DNA of 64,000 nt, taken from assembly GCA_918026815.1 (NCBI GenBank), contig CAKJVC010000114.1, forward strand, positions 1-64,000, written 5' to 3'. Shown piece after piece: positions 22,659 through 34,093 of this stretch. The notes beneath the pieces were generated by a model, which was not told the DNA's origin, made no database searches, and was given only the letters and a program-made list of their open reading frames with translations. Position 1 is the stretch's first letter. Every line of letters starts with the position of its first letter. Position numbers and translations under genes: made by a program. The DNA is from Chalara sp. BL73. Taxonomy: Eukaryota > Ascomycota > Leotiomycetes > Helotiales.

Positions 22659-25339
22659 AATGTACAATGCCTAAACCTATCAAGAGGCGTAAAAAACCCA
22701 TCATCTGGAGTAATGCTGTAAATTCTCGTTAGATATAGTATTGGGGTAATTTAAATTAAATTATTATGACGTTAAAGATTTTTCATTCCGAAACCGGTCC
22801 TGCAGCAATTCTTGCCACTCAAACACTGGCGTATAGTAATCAGCAGCTTAAGCACTTTCAATGAACTTGAGTAAACCATTTTAAACATTGAGCAACAAAC
22901 ACCAACTCTATCCCCTATTGTATGTGTATTTGATACTCTAGTAAACTTGGAGCCTAATATTTTAATGCCTGGTTACTGAGCAATTAACGTGAATTATATG
23001 TCCAAATATGTTATCACTGGCTAGCTCAATTTCATCAATTTATCTATATTACACTGAATCCAATGCTGCCATAATGCAGTTTTAATTAGCAAACTGCTTG
23101 TTGCCTTAGCCTTTCACATCGACTACATATCTAAGCAAATAGCCATTCAATTCCTACAACCACCGGAATGATCACAAATTCGTCGACTTTGGGGATCAAA
23201 AGAAGTGTGTAAGCCGACCTATCTAAAACTAAAGAGGGTAAGAAACGAAACCTTGAAAAATCAAGTATAGGAGCATCTCTCACCTAACCAGGCCACCACT
23301 GCAGCGGTTGACAAGCAGCACACGTTCTTCTAACTCACCATTACTCGATTTAAGTACACTTATCACCCACTGGCATCTCCTGGACTTTGGTACGATGTCT
23401 CAAACGTTAATAGAATGGTTCGAATACGGCTAATAGCTGAGATGGGATACGGCTTTGGCTATTACAGGAAGATGGTCTAAAAGATCATATACAACTTGCG
23501 AAAAAGCCAGATTAACTAATGTGCTGAATGGAATGCAGACGCCAAAAACAGATAAAATGGCCTGTGTGTGGCAAACGCTTAAACAGCCTCGGGTCAAAAG
23601 CTATATGCTACTTATTGCTTACGGTGAATGCCAAAATCGGCTTTTACACCACACTTAACCATAGGCACGATTGATAGTGTAGAATTCAAAGGTTAAAGAA
23701 AATAATTTAAAGAAAGGGTGTGGGAAAGACTGGAAATAAAGTAATATGAATTTCAAGGTCAAGAAACGGCTGATGCTTCGAAAACAATACGAGAGACAAG
23801 TCCAGATACGGCACGAATAGCCAAGTCGAGAAACAGGATGCATAAAAATGGGAAATACATGGTTAAAAACGGGTTATCACTTAGAAGATGATGTACAGTG
23901 TCATTAATGGCAGGGGTACAAAATGGCTCATACTATGACGGTGATGTGGAACACAAGGTCAAGAAATGACTTGTAGGCTAGGCTAGGAAAGGCCGAGAAA
24001 TGGATTATAGTAGCCGTTTGTGATTGACCAAGAAACGGATTTCGAGCTTCCGGAACTGAGCGACGTATAGTGGAGAAGGCCAAGCTCGCAAACCTATAGT
24101 TGTTAACAAGCACCGAATTCATCCTTCCAGCAAGCAGCCAGTTTTGCAGTCACACTTTCGCATCCTTTCAACAAGTTGCCAGTCCTGCCACCACACCTTA
24201 GTATCCTCTGGGCAAGAAGTCAATTCAGCCATCACAGCTTTGCATTTTTATTCCAGAGGCTATGTTGCCACTGTTGCTCAGGACGTGACAATGTGGTGAT
24301 TTATCCAAGTTCCTATCCAATCTATTGTTTTCCTAACCTGCTGCTTTCTGCCACTTCTCTTCTTGATATCGGTAATTCCTCTTTGGCAGTTGACTTAGTG
24401 AGAGGCAAAGGTTTTAGTCTACTCTTGCGTCAGCGTCGAGTTCAGCTTAAATATCATTTCTCAACTACGCCAAGAGTATTATGAGAGATCACGACAACAT
24501 TTGGGAGCGTTTCTCCCTTGTTCCTAGCTTTCTCAACAATATACCTCTGGTTCGATGCAACTATTGCGAGCTCTGGCAATTAAACTTCGAGGGATGATTA
24601 CATCTGCGGTTGAAACGCGGTGCTTCTATATCGAGACGGATGGACTCCACAGACGTCGTCGTATAAGGTGTTAACGGGAATTCACCTTGGACTTTGCGAA
24701 CAAGATGGATATCGACATTCCTCTATCCATGTTAGTGGTGAAATTCAGGAAAATAATAGGTGGCCCATTGCCAATCAACAGGGACAGGAACTCTGCCAGC
24801 CTTTCACGCCTTTCACGCAAACCGCTTATGTCGTATTTGATATGGGTGGCAACTAGCTTCTCATGGCGCAAGCCAAAAGCAATGTAACGGAAAACCATCT
24901 CCAGGAGTATATAAGTACATGATAAGGGCTATATCTAGAACAAAGGAGGTTGGATTGAAAGCTGCGCTTTTTATGCGTTTATTTTGATATACTTGTGTGT
25001 TCGATAGCTTCCTTTTCTGGATGATTATCTATGCAGTAGCAATACCAGTACAAACTTGTCTAATACTACCGGACAATCTGGTATGGCGTTTCCCCCTTTG
25101 CGATTTCATTGCGTGGAATGAATTCAATCAAATCAATTTGAAGACTATATTGACCCAAAGCGAGACTAATCCAAATATTCTACATGACTCTAAATACCCT
25201 CTCTCTTGGCCACAGCATCATCGCTCAACGGTCAACTATCGAACAATTCCAAGCTACGCCAAATGCTAACCTTTATCTTGATTCTAGATGGGAACCTTAA
25301 ATCCACTAATGTTATCTCTCCTAGGAGGTCCAATGATAA
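22659..25339. other. Gene-free stretch with an old tandem repeat
   Basis: AT-rich. It includes the 41-bp tandem repeat at 24123-24245 and scattered AAGAAACGG-like words between 23755 and 24040. No coding domain was recognised in either strand. Confidence 0.45.
24123..24245. repeat. Three diverged 41-bp tandem units
   Basis: Units 24123-24163, 24164-24204 and 24205-24245 align end to end without gaps. Each begins CCT, has CAAG or a similar word near the tenth base, CCA...CA in the middle, and ends in a TAT or CAT triplet. The unit is not a multiple of three, so it is not a protein repeat. Confidence 0.6.
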
Positions 25340-26301
25340 TCAAGCACTCTGGACTTGATAACTTCTAACGTGACTATTGTTCATTGCCTCGAGATCGACC
25401 ACATCCTTTTCGAGCTTAATATTCCCCACGTACCACTTCGAGCAGACGAGCAAAACAATTGCCATAGGAAGTGCATCGAACACATATATCGGCCACTCTC
25501 TACTAAGCAAGTAGCCATCGTCTGAAAGTGAATTAGCAAGTAGAAATAAAAGAACCAGGGATTCCAAGAAACTTGGGGATCTTACTGCCCATGGCGTATT
25601 CGATAACTCGGAACAAGTTACGGAAAGTAATAAGAAAACTGGCAGCATATAGTTCTACCATGAAGCGTTCCCAGTTGAATTCGACGTTACGAGACTTGGC
25701 AGTTGGCCGCGCACGTAGTCGTCTATGGAAGACCAATGCTGACAGGAGAAACAAAGCAAAAATGATGATCTGGAGTATAAGACCAATTAGAATGATTCTA
25801 TCACCCTTCTTATTCTCAGATTCGGTGTCCGCTCCGGACTTCATGCCACCACCAATTGCCTGTATAAAAAAGCACAAAATGTCGCCTCCAACAAAAAGTT
25901 TTGTAAGCCATTTAACGCGTATGATTGAGAAAGACTCGGCGGCTGTAGCTCTGATCAACCGACTAAGGATCATGTAGACCGTAGCCGCGAAGAGAATTGG
26001 AGCAAGGAGAATAAGGAGACCGTCGAGTAATCTAGGAAGAAGGATATTGTATTTGTCGTGTGCTATTCCCCTCGAAGCAAATCCGATTATTTCAACTGCC
26101 GAATAAGATTAGTAAATAGTGTAAATTGCAATCAGATCGCCACTTACAGATACCTCCTATAACCAAAGGAATGCAGAACCATGTCCGAGTTTTGAAAAGC
26201 CGAAACAAATGGAACACAGTTAAAATGCCAAATACTGCCGCTGTGATAAAGCCCGCCACCGCGGAGGGCCTATATACCCAATATTCCGAAAACTTTGCCA
26301 T
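25340..26301 (-). CDS. RTA1-like membrane protein
   Basis: RTA1-like proteins are seven-helix fungal membrane proteins linked to lipid translocation and resistance to membrane-active compounds. Three exons (26301-26148, 26095-25586, 25521-25340) join in phase to 281 aa. The introns are 52 nt (GTAAGT...GGCAG) and 64 nt (GTAAGA, branch GCTAAT). The hallmarks are YRPSAVAGFITAAVFG at the N-terminus, FEIIGFASRG, LLAPILFAATVYMILSRLI, KLFVGGDILCFFIQAIGGG, IGLILQIIIFALFLLSALVF, the signature FRVIEYAMG...DGYLLSREWP and YVFDALPM. At least seven hydrophobic segments can be counted. Length is normal for the family and there is no disruption. It stands alone; no partner is apparent from its neighbours. 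Confidence 0.9.
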
Positions 26302-28004
26302 GTTGATCGCTTGATGACTGCCTGAGGAAACTAAGAGCGATTGAGAGATGAATGCACTTTGGGAAGTGACAGGTCAAACAGAGAGAATACGTTGTTGAAT
26401 TATATAAGATAAGGCTGTAGTGTTTTAGAGTTGACTGGAACATCATGGCAAGAGAGAAGAGATATGCTTTATATTCATAACGAGGCGCTGCTCGTATCTC
26501 ACATAGTCATGACGTGTGTAAACGAGAACGAGAATTGCCAAGCGTCCTAGTAATACTTTCAAAACGATGAGATTGGACCTCAAAAACGACTTGTTAATAT
26601 CTAGCTGCGGTACATTCTTGCCAAGCCATCAAAATGGCTTTTGGATTACGACTACGTGGAAGGAAGCCAAAATTTTAACTTTGAATGAAGCAAGAGTAGG
26701 CAGGACGGGCTCCCTCAAGAAATTATCATGGCCAGATCGAGTGTGGAGGAAAACAAGCATTGGGCTGTCCTGGGTACAGGCAGAACTGTTGCAGCGTGGC
26801 ATGAAGTCCAAGCTTTGCACAGGCCAAAATGCACACAAACACTCGCTCGGATTGAACAAAGCCCCCGAATTAGACTATGTATTGCGGCCTTCGGACAACA
26901 GAGATTACGTCTCATGCCTGGTATTGTTACATGCAAACTCCAATACATACACCATCAAACCGCCTTGGTAAAACTTTGAATTAAGCGAAAACGAGAACGA
27001 GCGCCACTCTATTCGCGCATCTGAAAGATGGGACCCACAGTGAGACAGGGATCAAATATCTCAACTTCAGACTATTTAAAGCTGTCAGGGATCTTCGCCT
27101 CAACGACGTGAGAGCGCAGTGGACGTGTTAGCTGAGTCTATTATCTAAAAATCCTACTACAAGTCTTGGGCAGCTCAAAATTATCAATAATTCATAGAGA
27201 GCAGCGAAAAAATCCCATGCAGGCCACGTGACTATGTTCATTGATGTATGTGAAACGGCCAACCCTATTGGCCAGATTTGGCCTAGTCGCTCTTGGCACC
27301 AGGACCCCTATTTTCTTCGCTCTGGATAGTTGATTCTATTAGCTCTACAATCAATATCATATGCCCTATTCTACAACCTATTCTGTGATACAATTATCTT
27401 CTATCACGCCGTTTGACAATGTAAGACTTATGAAGATAGATTACGCTATGATGATTGAACCCCAACCTTAAGCTTTTGGATACAACTTTGCACTATAGCT
27501 TAGGTTGGGCTTACAAGTCATAGCTGTTGATTCATCTCGATATCTCAACGTTTGATCACCCGACCCTTATACGTACCGGACAAAACTGATTTAGCATTTG
27601 CAGGCAGAAAGTTCTGAAATATATATATTTAAAAAAAAACGCGCAAGCGGATTGGCTGCAAACGTTGTAAAATATCACTTTAATAAACAGACAAACTTTG
27701 TAACTGAAAAAACAACGCTAGTTATAGTACTTATAAAAGTTCCAGTTTCGTACACCCAATTTTACATAGAATGTTTAGCACAGATGGCAAAAGGGATCTA
27801 AGGTGCTGCACAAAGTAATGATAAACAATGGCAAGGCTAAGCTCTGTTGTTTGTTCGAGTGCTAAAAATGTTCCTATTGACCTATTTTGCAAAGCTGGGA
27901 GATGTCTTCATGTCAGTACAACCAATGTCAACCCAGATTTCGCGCTGATTGTCTCCCGAACCCTCTTATAAGGACCTGGTGAAGCACATGTTCAATCGCT
28001 TTTA
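26302..28004. other. Gene-free stretch with one copy of a dispersed repeat
   Basis: The dispersed 55-bp repeat copy is at 26953-27007. The open frame at 26567-26971 is unrecognised and overlaps frames on the other strand. No other feature. Confidence 0.4.
26953..27007 (+). repeat. Dispersed 55-bp repeat, copy A
   Basis: It matches 29656-29710 at 45 of 55 positions without gaps; nine of the ten differences are transitions. The most conserved part is ACGAGCGCCAC at the 3' end. A related, shorter stretch lies at 56284-56314. Confidence 0.65.
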
Positions 28005-29006
28005 CTATCGCCTCACACTGTTGTTCAGTGCTTCCGCCAAAATCCACAACAACCTCAACATCGGCACCTTCTCTCTCAGGCCCAGTCTCTCAGCAATCCT
28101 CACTGCATTCCCAATAATAGCATCAACCTCCATCTGCTTTCCATAGAGTACATCAGCCATCATTGACGGTTCAACACCCTGGTTCTCTTCCCCAGTGATC
28201 CTAGCTTTGGCACGCGATATCTGAAACTCAACCTTCGACGCATCAATCTGAGGATACCCCGAAGCAATAGCAAGAAGCGATATCTCCGTCTGCACCATCT
28301 CAATGATATCTAGAGCAGGTTTGTAGATATTTCTGCTATTTTGAGTGAGGAACTCAGCATCTCGAGAGCGAGTAAGGGCGCAAATTGGATTCCAAGCTCC
28401 GTTGGCCAGAAGCTTGAGCCAACGCTCGCCTTGAACATCATCCTTAACGTCTGCTGTAGCGCCTCCTGCTTTAATAAGATCTCCAAAATGCTGAGCCTTT
28501 AATTTGTCAGTCGGTTGTGCGCTATGAGGATAGGTACCGATAACTAGACGCTCGATCTCTTTGTGATAGAAGATGCCAGGAGATGTCTGGGTGACCGGTA
28601 GGTAGACGACGCAACTAAGAATTGGATTGTTCGGGAATTTCTCTTTATACGGAGCTTCGATGTCGATACCATTCTGGATAAGAGCTATCGTTGTGTGCTC
28701 TGGTGTGACAGCGCGCGCAACGAGCTCAGCTGGGTTGGAAAGCGGAAAGGATTTGGACGCGACAACGACGTAGTCATATCGACCTTGTGGTACCTCAGCA
28801 GCGACAACATCTGGCTTGAATTTGTGGGATCCGAATATTGTAGATGTGATTTTTATGCCTTCGGATTTCACTGCATCGTAGTTTGAACGACAGACTGCAG
28901 TAACGTGACACTTTGCGCGTGCGAGGATGAAGGCATAGACTGCCCCAATCGAGCCTGTGCCAAAGAGCAGAACTCTTGGGGAAGATTTAGGTGGCATTTT
29001 AAGCAT
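28005..29006 (-). CDS. 2-dehydropantoate 2-reductase (ketopantoate reductase) family protein 1
   Basis: This is an NADPH-dependent reductase of the ApbA/PanE family, which reduces ketopantoate to pantoate for CoA or related 2-oxo acids. It is a single exon of 333 aa, complete. The N-terminal Rossmann motif is VLLFGTGSIGAVYAF. ALIQNGIDIEAPY is the conserved nucleotide-domain NG turn. ERWLKLLANGAWNPICALT carries the catalytic Lys and Asn, and SMMADVLYGKQMEVDAIIG carries the late conserved Glu. An alternative start nine bases in (MPPKSS) is equally good. It lies head to head with the SKL thioesterase 963 bp away. There is no obvious targeting signal. Substrate could be ketopantoate or another branched 2-oxo acid; sequence reading cannot decide. 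Confidence 0.88.
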   Translation of the reverse strand: MLKMPPKSSPRVLLFGTGSIGAVYAFILARAKCHVTAVCRSNYDAVKSEGIKITSTIFGSHKFKPDVVAAEVPQGRYDYVVVASKSFPLSNPAELVARAVTPEHTTIALIQNGIDIEAPYKEKFPNNPILSCVVYLPVTQTSPGIFYHKEIERLVIGTYPHSAQPTDKLKAQHFGDLIKAGGATADVKDDVQGERWLKLLANGAWNPICALTRSRDAEFLTQNSRNIYKPALDIIEMVQTEISLLAIASGYPQIDASKVEFQISRAKARITGEENQGVEPSMMADVLYGKQMEVDAIIGNAVRIAERLGLREKVPMLRLLWILAEALNNSVRR

Positions 29007-29655
29007 TCAATAAAACAAGGGCTTGATGTTAATGGGTATATCCTGCTCAAAATGATTGGCGTTGGTGGAAAGGGGGGGGATGGTGGATTGTTTATGCTTA
29101 AACAGAGTTTGTGAGTCATTGATAAAAGGTAGTTCTGTATTCTCGGGTCAGGTCTTCCCGAGACTGACGCTCGCTCTTTTGGCGAAAGCCAGCTACTGGC
29201 GTGTTAGTGTCCACGTACAGAGTCACTCCCATATAGTCGGCGAAAAAATTGTAATGCGCGAATTCAAAACTGACACTTCTCGCGAATCGCTGAGACAGCG
29301 CACTACGAAATGACTTTTTTTCGCACTAGAAACGAGTGAAATTGGGCATAATTAAAGGTTATTGTCACTCCCCTGTTATTTCTCTGACTAATATCGAGAG
29401 ATTAATAAGAATAAAAATATTCTTATTCCGCAATCGCAGTAGTACTTGTTGGATATAGGGCCATAAGCATGTAGCAGTTACAGGCTATTGTCCATTGCAG
29501 TTATAGGGGTTGAAGGCCCTGAAGCTTCAGCTGTTCAGGGTATGCGGAGTTTCGATTGTTCAGCTGTATAGGGACATACCCCAAGGCTAGATCTTCCATC
29601 TTCTATTGCTATCGGAGTAATACAGGACCGTAACATCCACCTGACCTGCGCACCT

Positions 29656-29710
29656 CATCAAACTGGCCTGGTGAAACCCCGAGTTAAGCGAGAACAAGAA
29701 CGAGCGCCAC
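29656..29710 (+). repeat. Dispersed 55-bp repeat, copy B
   Basis: Partner of 26953-27007. It keeps more C and G at the differing sites (for example GAAACCCCGAG against AAAACTTTGAA), so copy A looks like the transition-mutated version. Confidence 0.65.
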
Positions 29711-29793
29711 AAAGATATGTTGTGAGACTAGCGCAACGGGAATATCAGTTGTTCACGCATATCCGAAATCCTCCTGAGGCTTGGCCGCACAAG

Positions 29794-29802
29794 TATATAA
29801 AA
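29794..29802 (+). promoter_or_regulatory. TATA box of the SKL thioesterase gene
   Basis: TATATAAAA about 170 bp before the ATG at 29970, consistent with a fungal promoter with a 5' leader. Confidence 0.4.
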
Positions 29803-29969
29803 TACACTCACAAGCCTCGGCTCAGCTACATCCGGAACCTTGATACTCCTGCTTTAAATGCTAGGCATATCAATTGAGCTCCGGGTGGTTCACCTTCAAC
29901 CTACATCATTTTTGATTTTGCCGAACATACCTACATAGCTTCCCACTGCTGCCCCGTAAAGCCGTTGCA

Positions 29970-30671
29970 ATGGTATCTGCCTTGGAGCTTAAGGCGCGGC
30001 GCCGACAAGACTACCGCTATCACCTCGACTATCGCACGCGATGGCAAGTTCATCTCAGATAATTACATGCATATATATATCTTACTTTGCATTCATTGGA
30101 ATACTTATTTTTTTGGTCTCTTGCTATTTTTCCAACATAGTATACAGCGGTTTAGCAGCGAGAAGATACTTCATGTTTTTAAAATCATCAGCCATCGTAC
30201 TAATTAATAATGTCTAGGTGCGACAATGATATGTATGACCACATGAACAAGTCGGTCTATGGTTTCTTGTAAGGTCCCCCCGTTAAGGATATAAAATATA
30301 CTCCCTTTCTAATAGGAAGACCTAGGGTTGACTCTGTCATATATGCCTATCTTATCGAGCATTGCAACTTCCATCCGCCGACAGCCGAAATGTATGGAGT
30401 CGCTGTTGACGCTCATACGGACTTCTTTTCCTCAATCGCCTACCCTTCCATCGCTGAGGTAGGCCTTCGCGTAAACAAATTAGGCAAATCCAGCGTTGCA
30501 TATGAAGTTGGCGTGTTTGAGCTAGGCGTTGATGAAGTCAAGGTAGTGGCGGAGTGTGTCCACGTCTTTGTCGAGCGTTCAACAGGGAGACCATCGCAGA
30601 GCGGGATGAGTCAAATATTAAGAAAAGGACTCGAGGAACTTTATGTTGGTTTAGAGAGGAGTAAACTTTAG
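29970..30671 (+). CDS. Hotdog-fold acyl-CoA thioesterase-like protein with SKL peroxisomal signal
   Basis: Hotdog thioesterases of the 4-hydroxybenzoyl-CoA type hydrolyse acyl-CoA or aryl-CoA thioesters. Exons 29970-30043, 30218-30268 and 30326-30671 total 471 nt in phase, 156 aa. The sequence runs DYRYHLDYRTRW, CDNDMYDHMNKSVYGF (the D...Y.H.N active-site helix), FFSSIAYPSIAEVGLRV, SSVAYEVGVFE and HVFVERSTGRPS. It ends SKL, a canonical type 1 peroxisomal signal. Intron 2 is a normal GTAAGG...CCTAG. Intron 1 (30044-30217, 174 nt) has a GC donor (GCAAGT) with a TAG acceptor. It is needed to join RTRW to CDNDMYDH, and no GT donor nearby gives this join. An intact gene of usual family length. Confidence 0.83.
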
Positions 30672-31327
30672 ACCATAATACTCCCTACGGGATAGCCTGG
30701 TGTGTTACAATTACTCTTATGCTTGCAAGGATAAGGTGCACATGTTTGTGTAGTTCCAGTTGTGTATTAGTGAGGTTTCCTAATTGCGTGAACTGAATCA
30801 TGTTTAGTTCATGCTAATGGTGAAAGCTGGCAAGTGGTCTGAGCAATAAAGAAATGTCGCGTTTGATAATAGATAAATGATGCTGTTGAAAGTTATTGTC
30901 GTAATCAAATTGTATTGATAGCTGAGATGGCTAAAGTCTATGAAAAGTGCTGGAGATCTGTTCTATATACAGAAGGAATTGTGAGGGATCACAATGCTAC
31001 GGGATTACAGTGATCCTGGATCACCGCGAGCGAGCTTGGAGCGCCGTGATTTACTCTGTAGAGGAACTGTGACCCTTTTAGTGGTTGGTAAGCAATTTGT
31101 GCCTCGGCTCATCCTTTTCCTATTCATGCCTTAGCTTCTCCTTATCTTCCGCTAGCAAAGCCCACATTGTTCCAACTTGTTATTTAACTTCACCCTGATC
31201 CCCTTTAGGCCATATGCTTTTCATAACTCCTGGACTTTTTTTGTTGTCTTGATTTGTTGCGCTCGCACTAATTACCATCTGCGACTTGGTGCGGCTCTAG
31301 ACACTACCAATTCATTTGCAGGCGACC
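30672..31327. other. Gap between the two thioesterase-like genes
   Basis: Pyrimidine-rich towards 31327 (promoter of the next gene), with a TTTGCAG just before the start that may be a 5'-UTR splice acceptor. Nothing else. Confidence 0.4.
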
Positions 31328-32416
31328 ATGGCGTCCGAGTCAAATAGGCTAGACATGATCGCACTTATTGCACCCATCTTTGCACCTTTGAGTGTTGGCG
31401 GTGTGGGATATGCGGCATACAAGATCAATTGGTCGACACTGATAGAGTCGTTCATCATTGGACCGGGCCGCACGTCGCGTATTTTGCTTCTTGCCTTTGT
31501 CCTTTTCAACTGGAAAAATATGCCCTTTGCTTGGACAGTAAAACATCATTCTCTATCACTGCATGAAGCTTGTTCTAACAAACTCTAGTACCGCGTGTTC
31601 TATGGTATCAGCCAGCACCGTTTCGTCCGCAAGTCCCCGTACCTTGGTCCACGAGCTCTGTTCAAGCCCATTATCTCCACAACCTACGCGCCTATTCTCG
31701 AGATCGACTATAACCTGCACAAATCAAATTCAACGTTTTTTACAGATCTTGACGTCTCACGGTCGCATCTCATCTCATATCTTTTTCGTTCTTCGCTAGG
31801 TCGACTCACATACAACAGTCGAAGTCGTCTCGTTCTCGACCCCAAGACCGGCGAGCCTATCAAGGGCTCCCTTGGTATTCTCCTCGGGTCCGTGGAGTGC
31901 AGCTTCAAGAAAGAAGTGGCGCCATACCAGTCATATGAGCTTTGGACTCGTACACTTTGCTGGGATCGCAAATGGCTGTATATAATTACTCACTTTGTGC
32001 CTAAAGGTCTTACGGAGCCGACAGAGTGGCTAGACCCTTTGATGAGCAAAGCGAAAGTTCGTGGGCCCGGCGATTCTGTCGGTGGCTGGGATACAAAGAT
32101 TATTGCAACCTCCATCAGCAAGTACGTGATCAAAGTGGGACGGTTCACGGTCCACCCGGCTCTGGTGCTAGACAACGCTGGTATGCTGCCTGAGCGCCCA
32201 GGTGGCTGGATGAGTGGGAGACATCAAGTCGGAGATGAGTCGGTTGACGTTAGTGACGTGGACCTGTCGAGTGAAGATGGGTGGGACTGGCGCCGCGTAG
32301 AGGCACAGCGGCGGAAGGGTATGAAACTGGCTGACAAGCTTCACGCTCTTGAGGATTTACAGACTCTATTTGATGGGGGTAGTCAAGGAGCACTTACGAG
32401 AGTATGGCCGAATTAG
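31328..32416 (+). CDS. Thioesterase-like (4HBT_2 / THEM6-type) protein with N-terminal membrane anchor
   Basis: Proteins of this type have a hotdog fold and a hydrophobic N-terminus; most are uncharacterised, with a presumed acyl-thioester role. The ATG at 31328 sits in a strong context (GCGACCATGG). Exons 31328-31537 and 31589-32416, split by a 51-nt intron (branch CTAAC), give 345 aa. The N-terminal part has a hydrophobic helix (IALIAPIFAPLSVGGVGYAA) and a second (SRILLLAFVLFNW). The core has LEIDYNLHKSNSTFFTDLD (the family's DxDxNxHxxNSxYxxxxD-type start), SYLF, ILLGSVECSFKKEVAPYQSYE and WDRKWLYIITHFV. The tail has ERVE-like WDWRRVEAQRRKGMKLADK. Intact. It neighbours a second hotdog protein, which hints at a shared acyl-CoA pathway. 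Confidence 0.8.
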
Positions 32417-32913
32417 TTATAAAATATAAAGTATTTGAAGGCGAGTGGTTAGTATGGGTTAGGGGTTACTAAGCATACTTTCTACTTGATTACGAATATA
32501 TGCAGGTACTCCAGCCGTATTTTTTTTACAAAATTCGTTTAGGTTTTTCGATTTAACAACAAATTGGCACCAGTATATTGAGACGCGTGAAAATCCCAAT
32601 AGAATAAAAGTCTTCTTGTTTCTTGGTAAACCATTGTACCATTTTCATACCAGGTATATCACATAGGTTAAGCTGACATGAATTAGGAAACCCATTCGAA
32701 TCGCTACATCATCCATATTTGAACCGTGCTTCAATACAGGGTAATTGGCAGTTTTTAGCCACGCATCAGAATGTCTGAGCCATCGTATATATTGGTGAAC
32801 TACTAGTTATCTAGAAAACGACTGGACCTAGTTGCTCGCAAAAATTGGTCCAGCCACATCCCAAATGAGCGAGTCCGTTGTGCAGCTCTGGTCTATCACT
32901 CAACATATCGTTC
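32417..32913. other. Convergent 3' gap
   Basis: Between the ends of the thioesterase-like gene and the Old Yellow Enzyme. AT-rich, no feature. Confidence 0.4.
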
Positions 32914-33948
32914 CTATGATCTCTTGCTAGATGGCTGTGATGGTTGACTGAGATGCTGTGTCCAGCTTTCGCTAAAAGCATAATCGTTATAACCATCGGA
33001 ACTTTTGGCTTTATAAAACGTATCACGATTGTAATGTGTTAATGCTAAGTTATTTACCAAGCGGAATGGAAGGTCAGGGTTCGAAATGAAATATCTTCCA
33101 AACGCAAACGCGACGGTCTCTCCTCTCAGATTGGTGTCTAATGCTTTATTTGCTTTATCCGCAGTATATCCCCCCGCCAGTACGATTGGACCAGATTGTT
33201 GCCACGCTTCCAGAGCAAAGTCTAGACTTTCTATATTTTCAGACAGTCTATCAATATTTCCTGAAATCCTAGGTTCAATGAGATGCAAGTATGCCAGATT
33301 TAAGGTTCTTAATTGTGATATAAGGTGGCTGAACTGCGGGGCTGGATCTTTCATCCCCATCCCTTGGAAATCACTGAATGGTGACAGCCGGACAGCCGTT
33401 CGATCAGGCCCAATGGTCTCACAAACTGCCTTCGTGACCTCAAGACAGAAACGTGACCTGTTTTCCACACTGCCTCCCCACCGATCGTTTCGTTGATTAC
33501 AAGTGTCTTGAAGAAATTGGTCAATCAGATACCCGTTTGCTCCATGCAGCTCGACACCATCAAAGCCGGCCGATATTGCGTTCTTAGCTGCTTGAACGAA
33601 TGAGATTATTGTTCCTTGTATTTCCTCATCTGTCATCGGTCGAGGGATTGGATGCCTGTCACTAATAGGTATATTGCTGCTGCTCAGCACCTCCAAACGC
33701 GCTTTTTCTAATGCCTCTTGTCGAGCTGCCCTGCCCACATGCCACAGCTGCATGAAGATGAATGATCCTTTCTCGTGAACCGCATCAGTTACACGGACCC
33801 AATTGTCAATATGCTGACTGTCGTAAATTCCCGGTGCATTATTATCTCTACCGCGCGCATTCGCGGCTATGAAATTCGCCTCAGTTATAAGAAGCAGTGA
33901 TCGAGTTAGTATTCTCGTGATATATCGACCTCTAAAATACAATACCAT
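32914..33948 (-). pseudogene. NADH:flavin oxidoreductase (Old Yellow Enzyme), N-terminus missing
   Basis: Old Yellow Enzymes are FMN enzymes that reduce activated C=C bonds. From LLLITEANFIAANARG the sequence matches the family to the end: GIYDSQHIDNWVRVTDAVH, SFIFMQLWHVGRAA, FDGVELHGANGYLIDQFLQD (His and Asn that bind substrate), RNDRWGGSVENRSRF, VRLSPFSDFQGM, YLHLIEPRI, GPIVLAGGYT and VAFGR-like AFAFGRYFISNPDLPFRL. The first 50-60 residues of the barrel, including the NR.VMAPLTR strand, are absent. The apparent start (MVLYFRGRYITR) resembles a mutated YY.QR segment. Immediately beyond begins the C-terminal end of a hAT transposase (stop at 34094). The likely reading is that the transposon removed or displaced the 5' end. 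Confidence 0.75.
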
Positions 33949-34093
33949 ACACCACGCAATATGAGATTTGAAATTTGTATACGTATCACAGCAAAATTTG
34001 CAATCTTATATTGTATCATACTATACTGCGATATACTATGACACCACGCTATTCCTAATTAGTATCAGGTTTTAAAACGCCACGAGTACTCAC

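Larger units (their letters stand above)
29007..29969. promoter_or_regulatory. Divergent intergenic region between ketopantoate reductase 1 and the SKL thioesterase
   Basis: It carries the promoter sides of both genes, the dispersed repeat copy at 29656-29710 and a TATATAAAA box at 29794-29802 about 170 bp before the thioesterase ATG. No other feature. Confidence 0.45.

Noticed and set aside
26567..26971. 134-codon plus-strand frame
   Set aside because: It runs into the dispersed repeat, overlaps three competing frames and matches no family I know.
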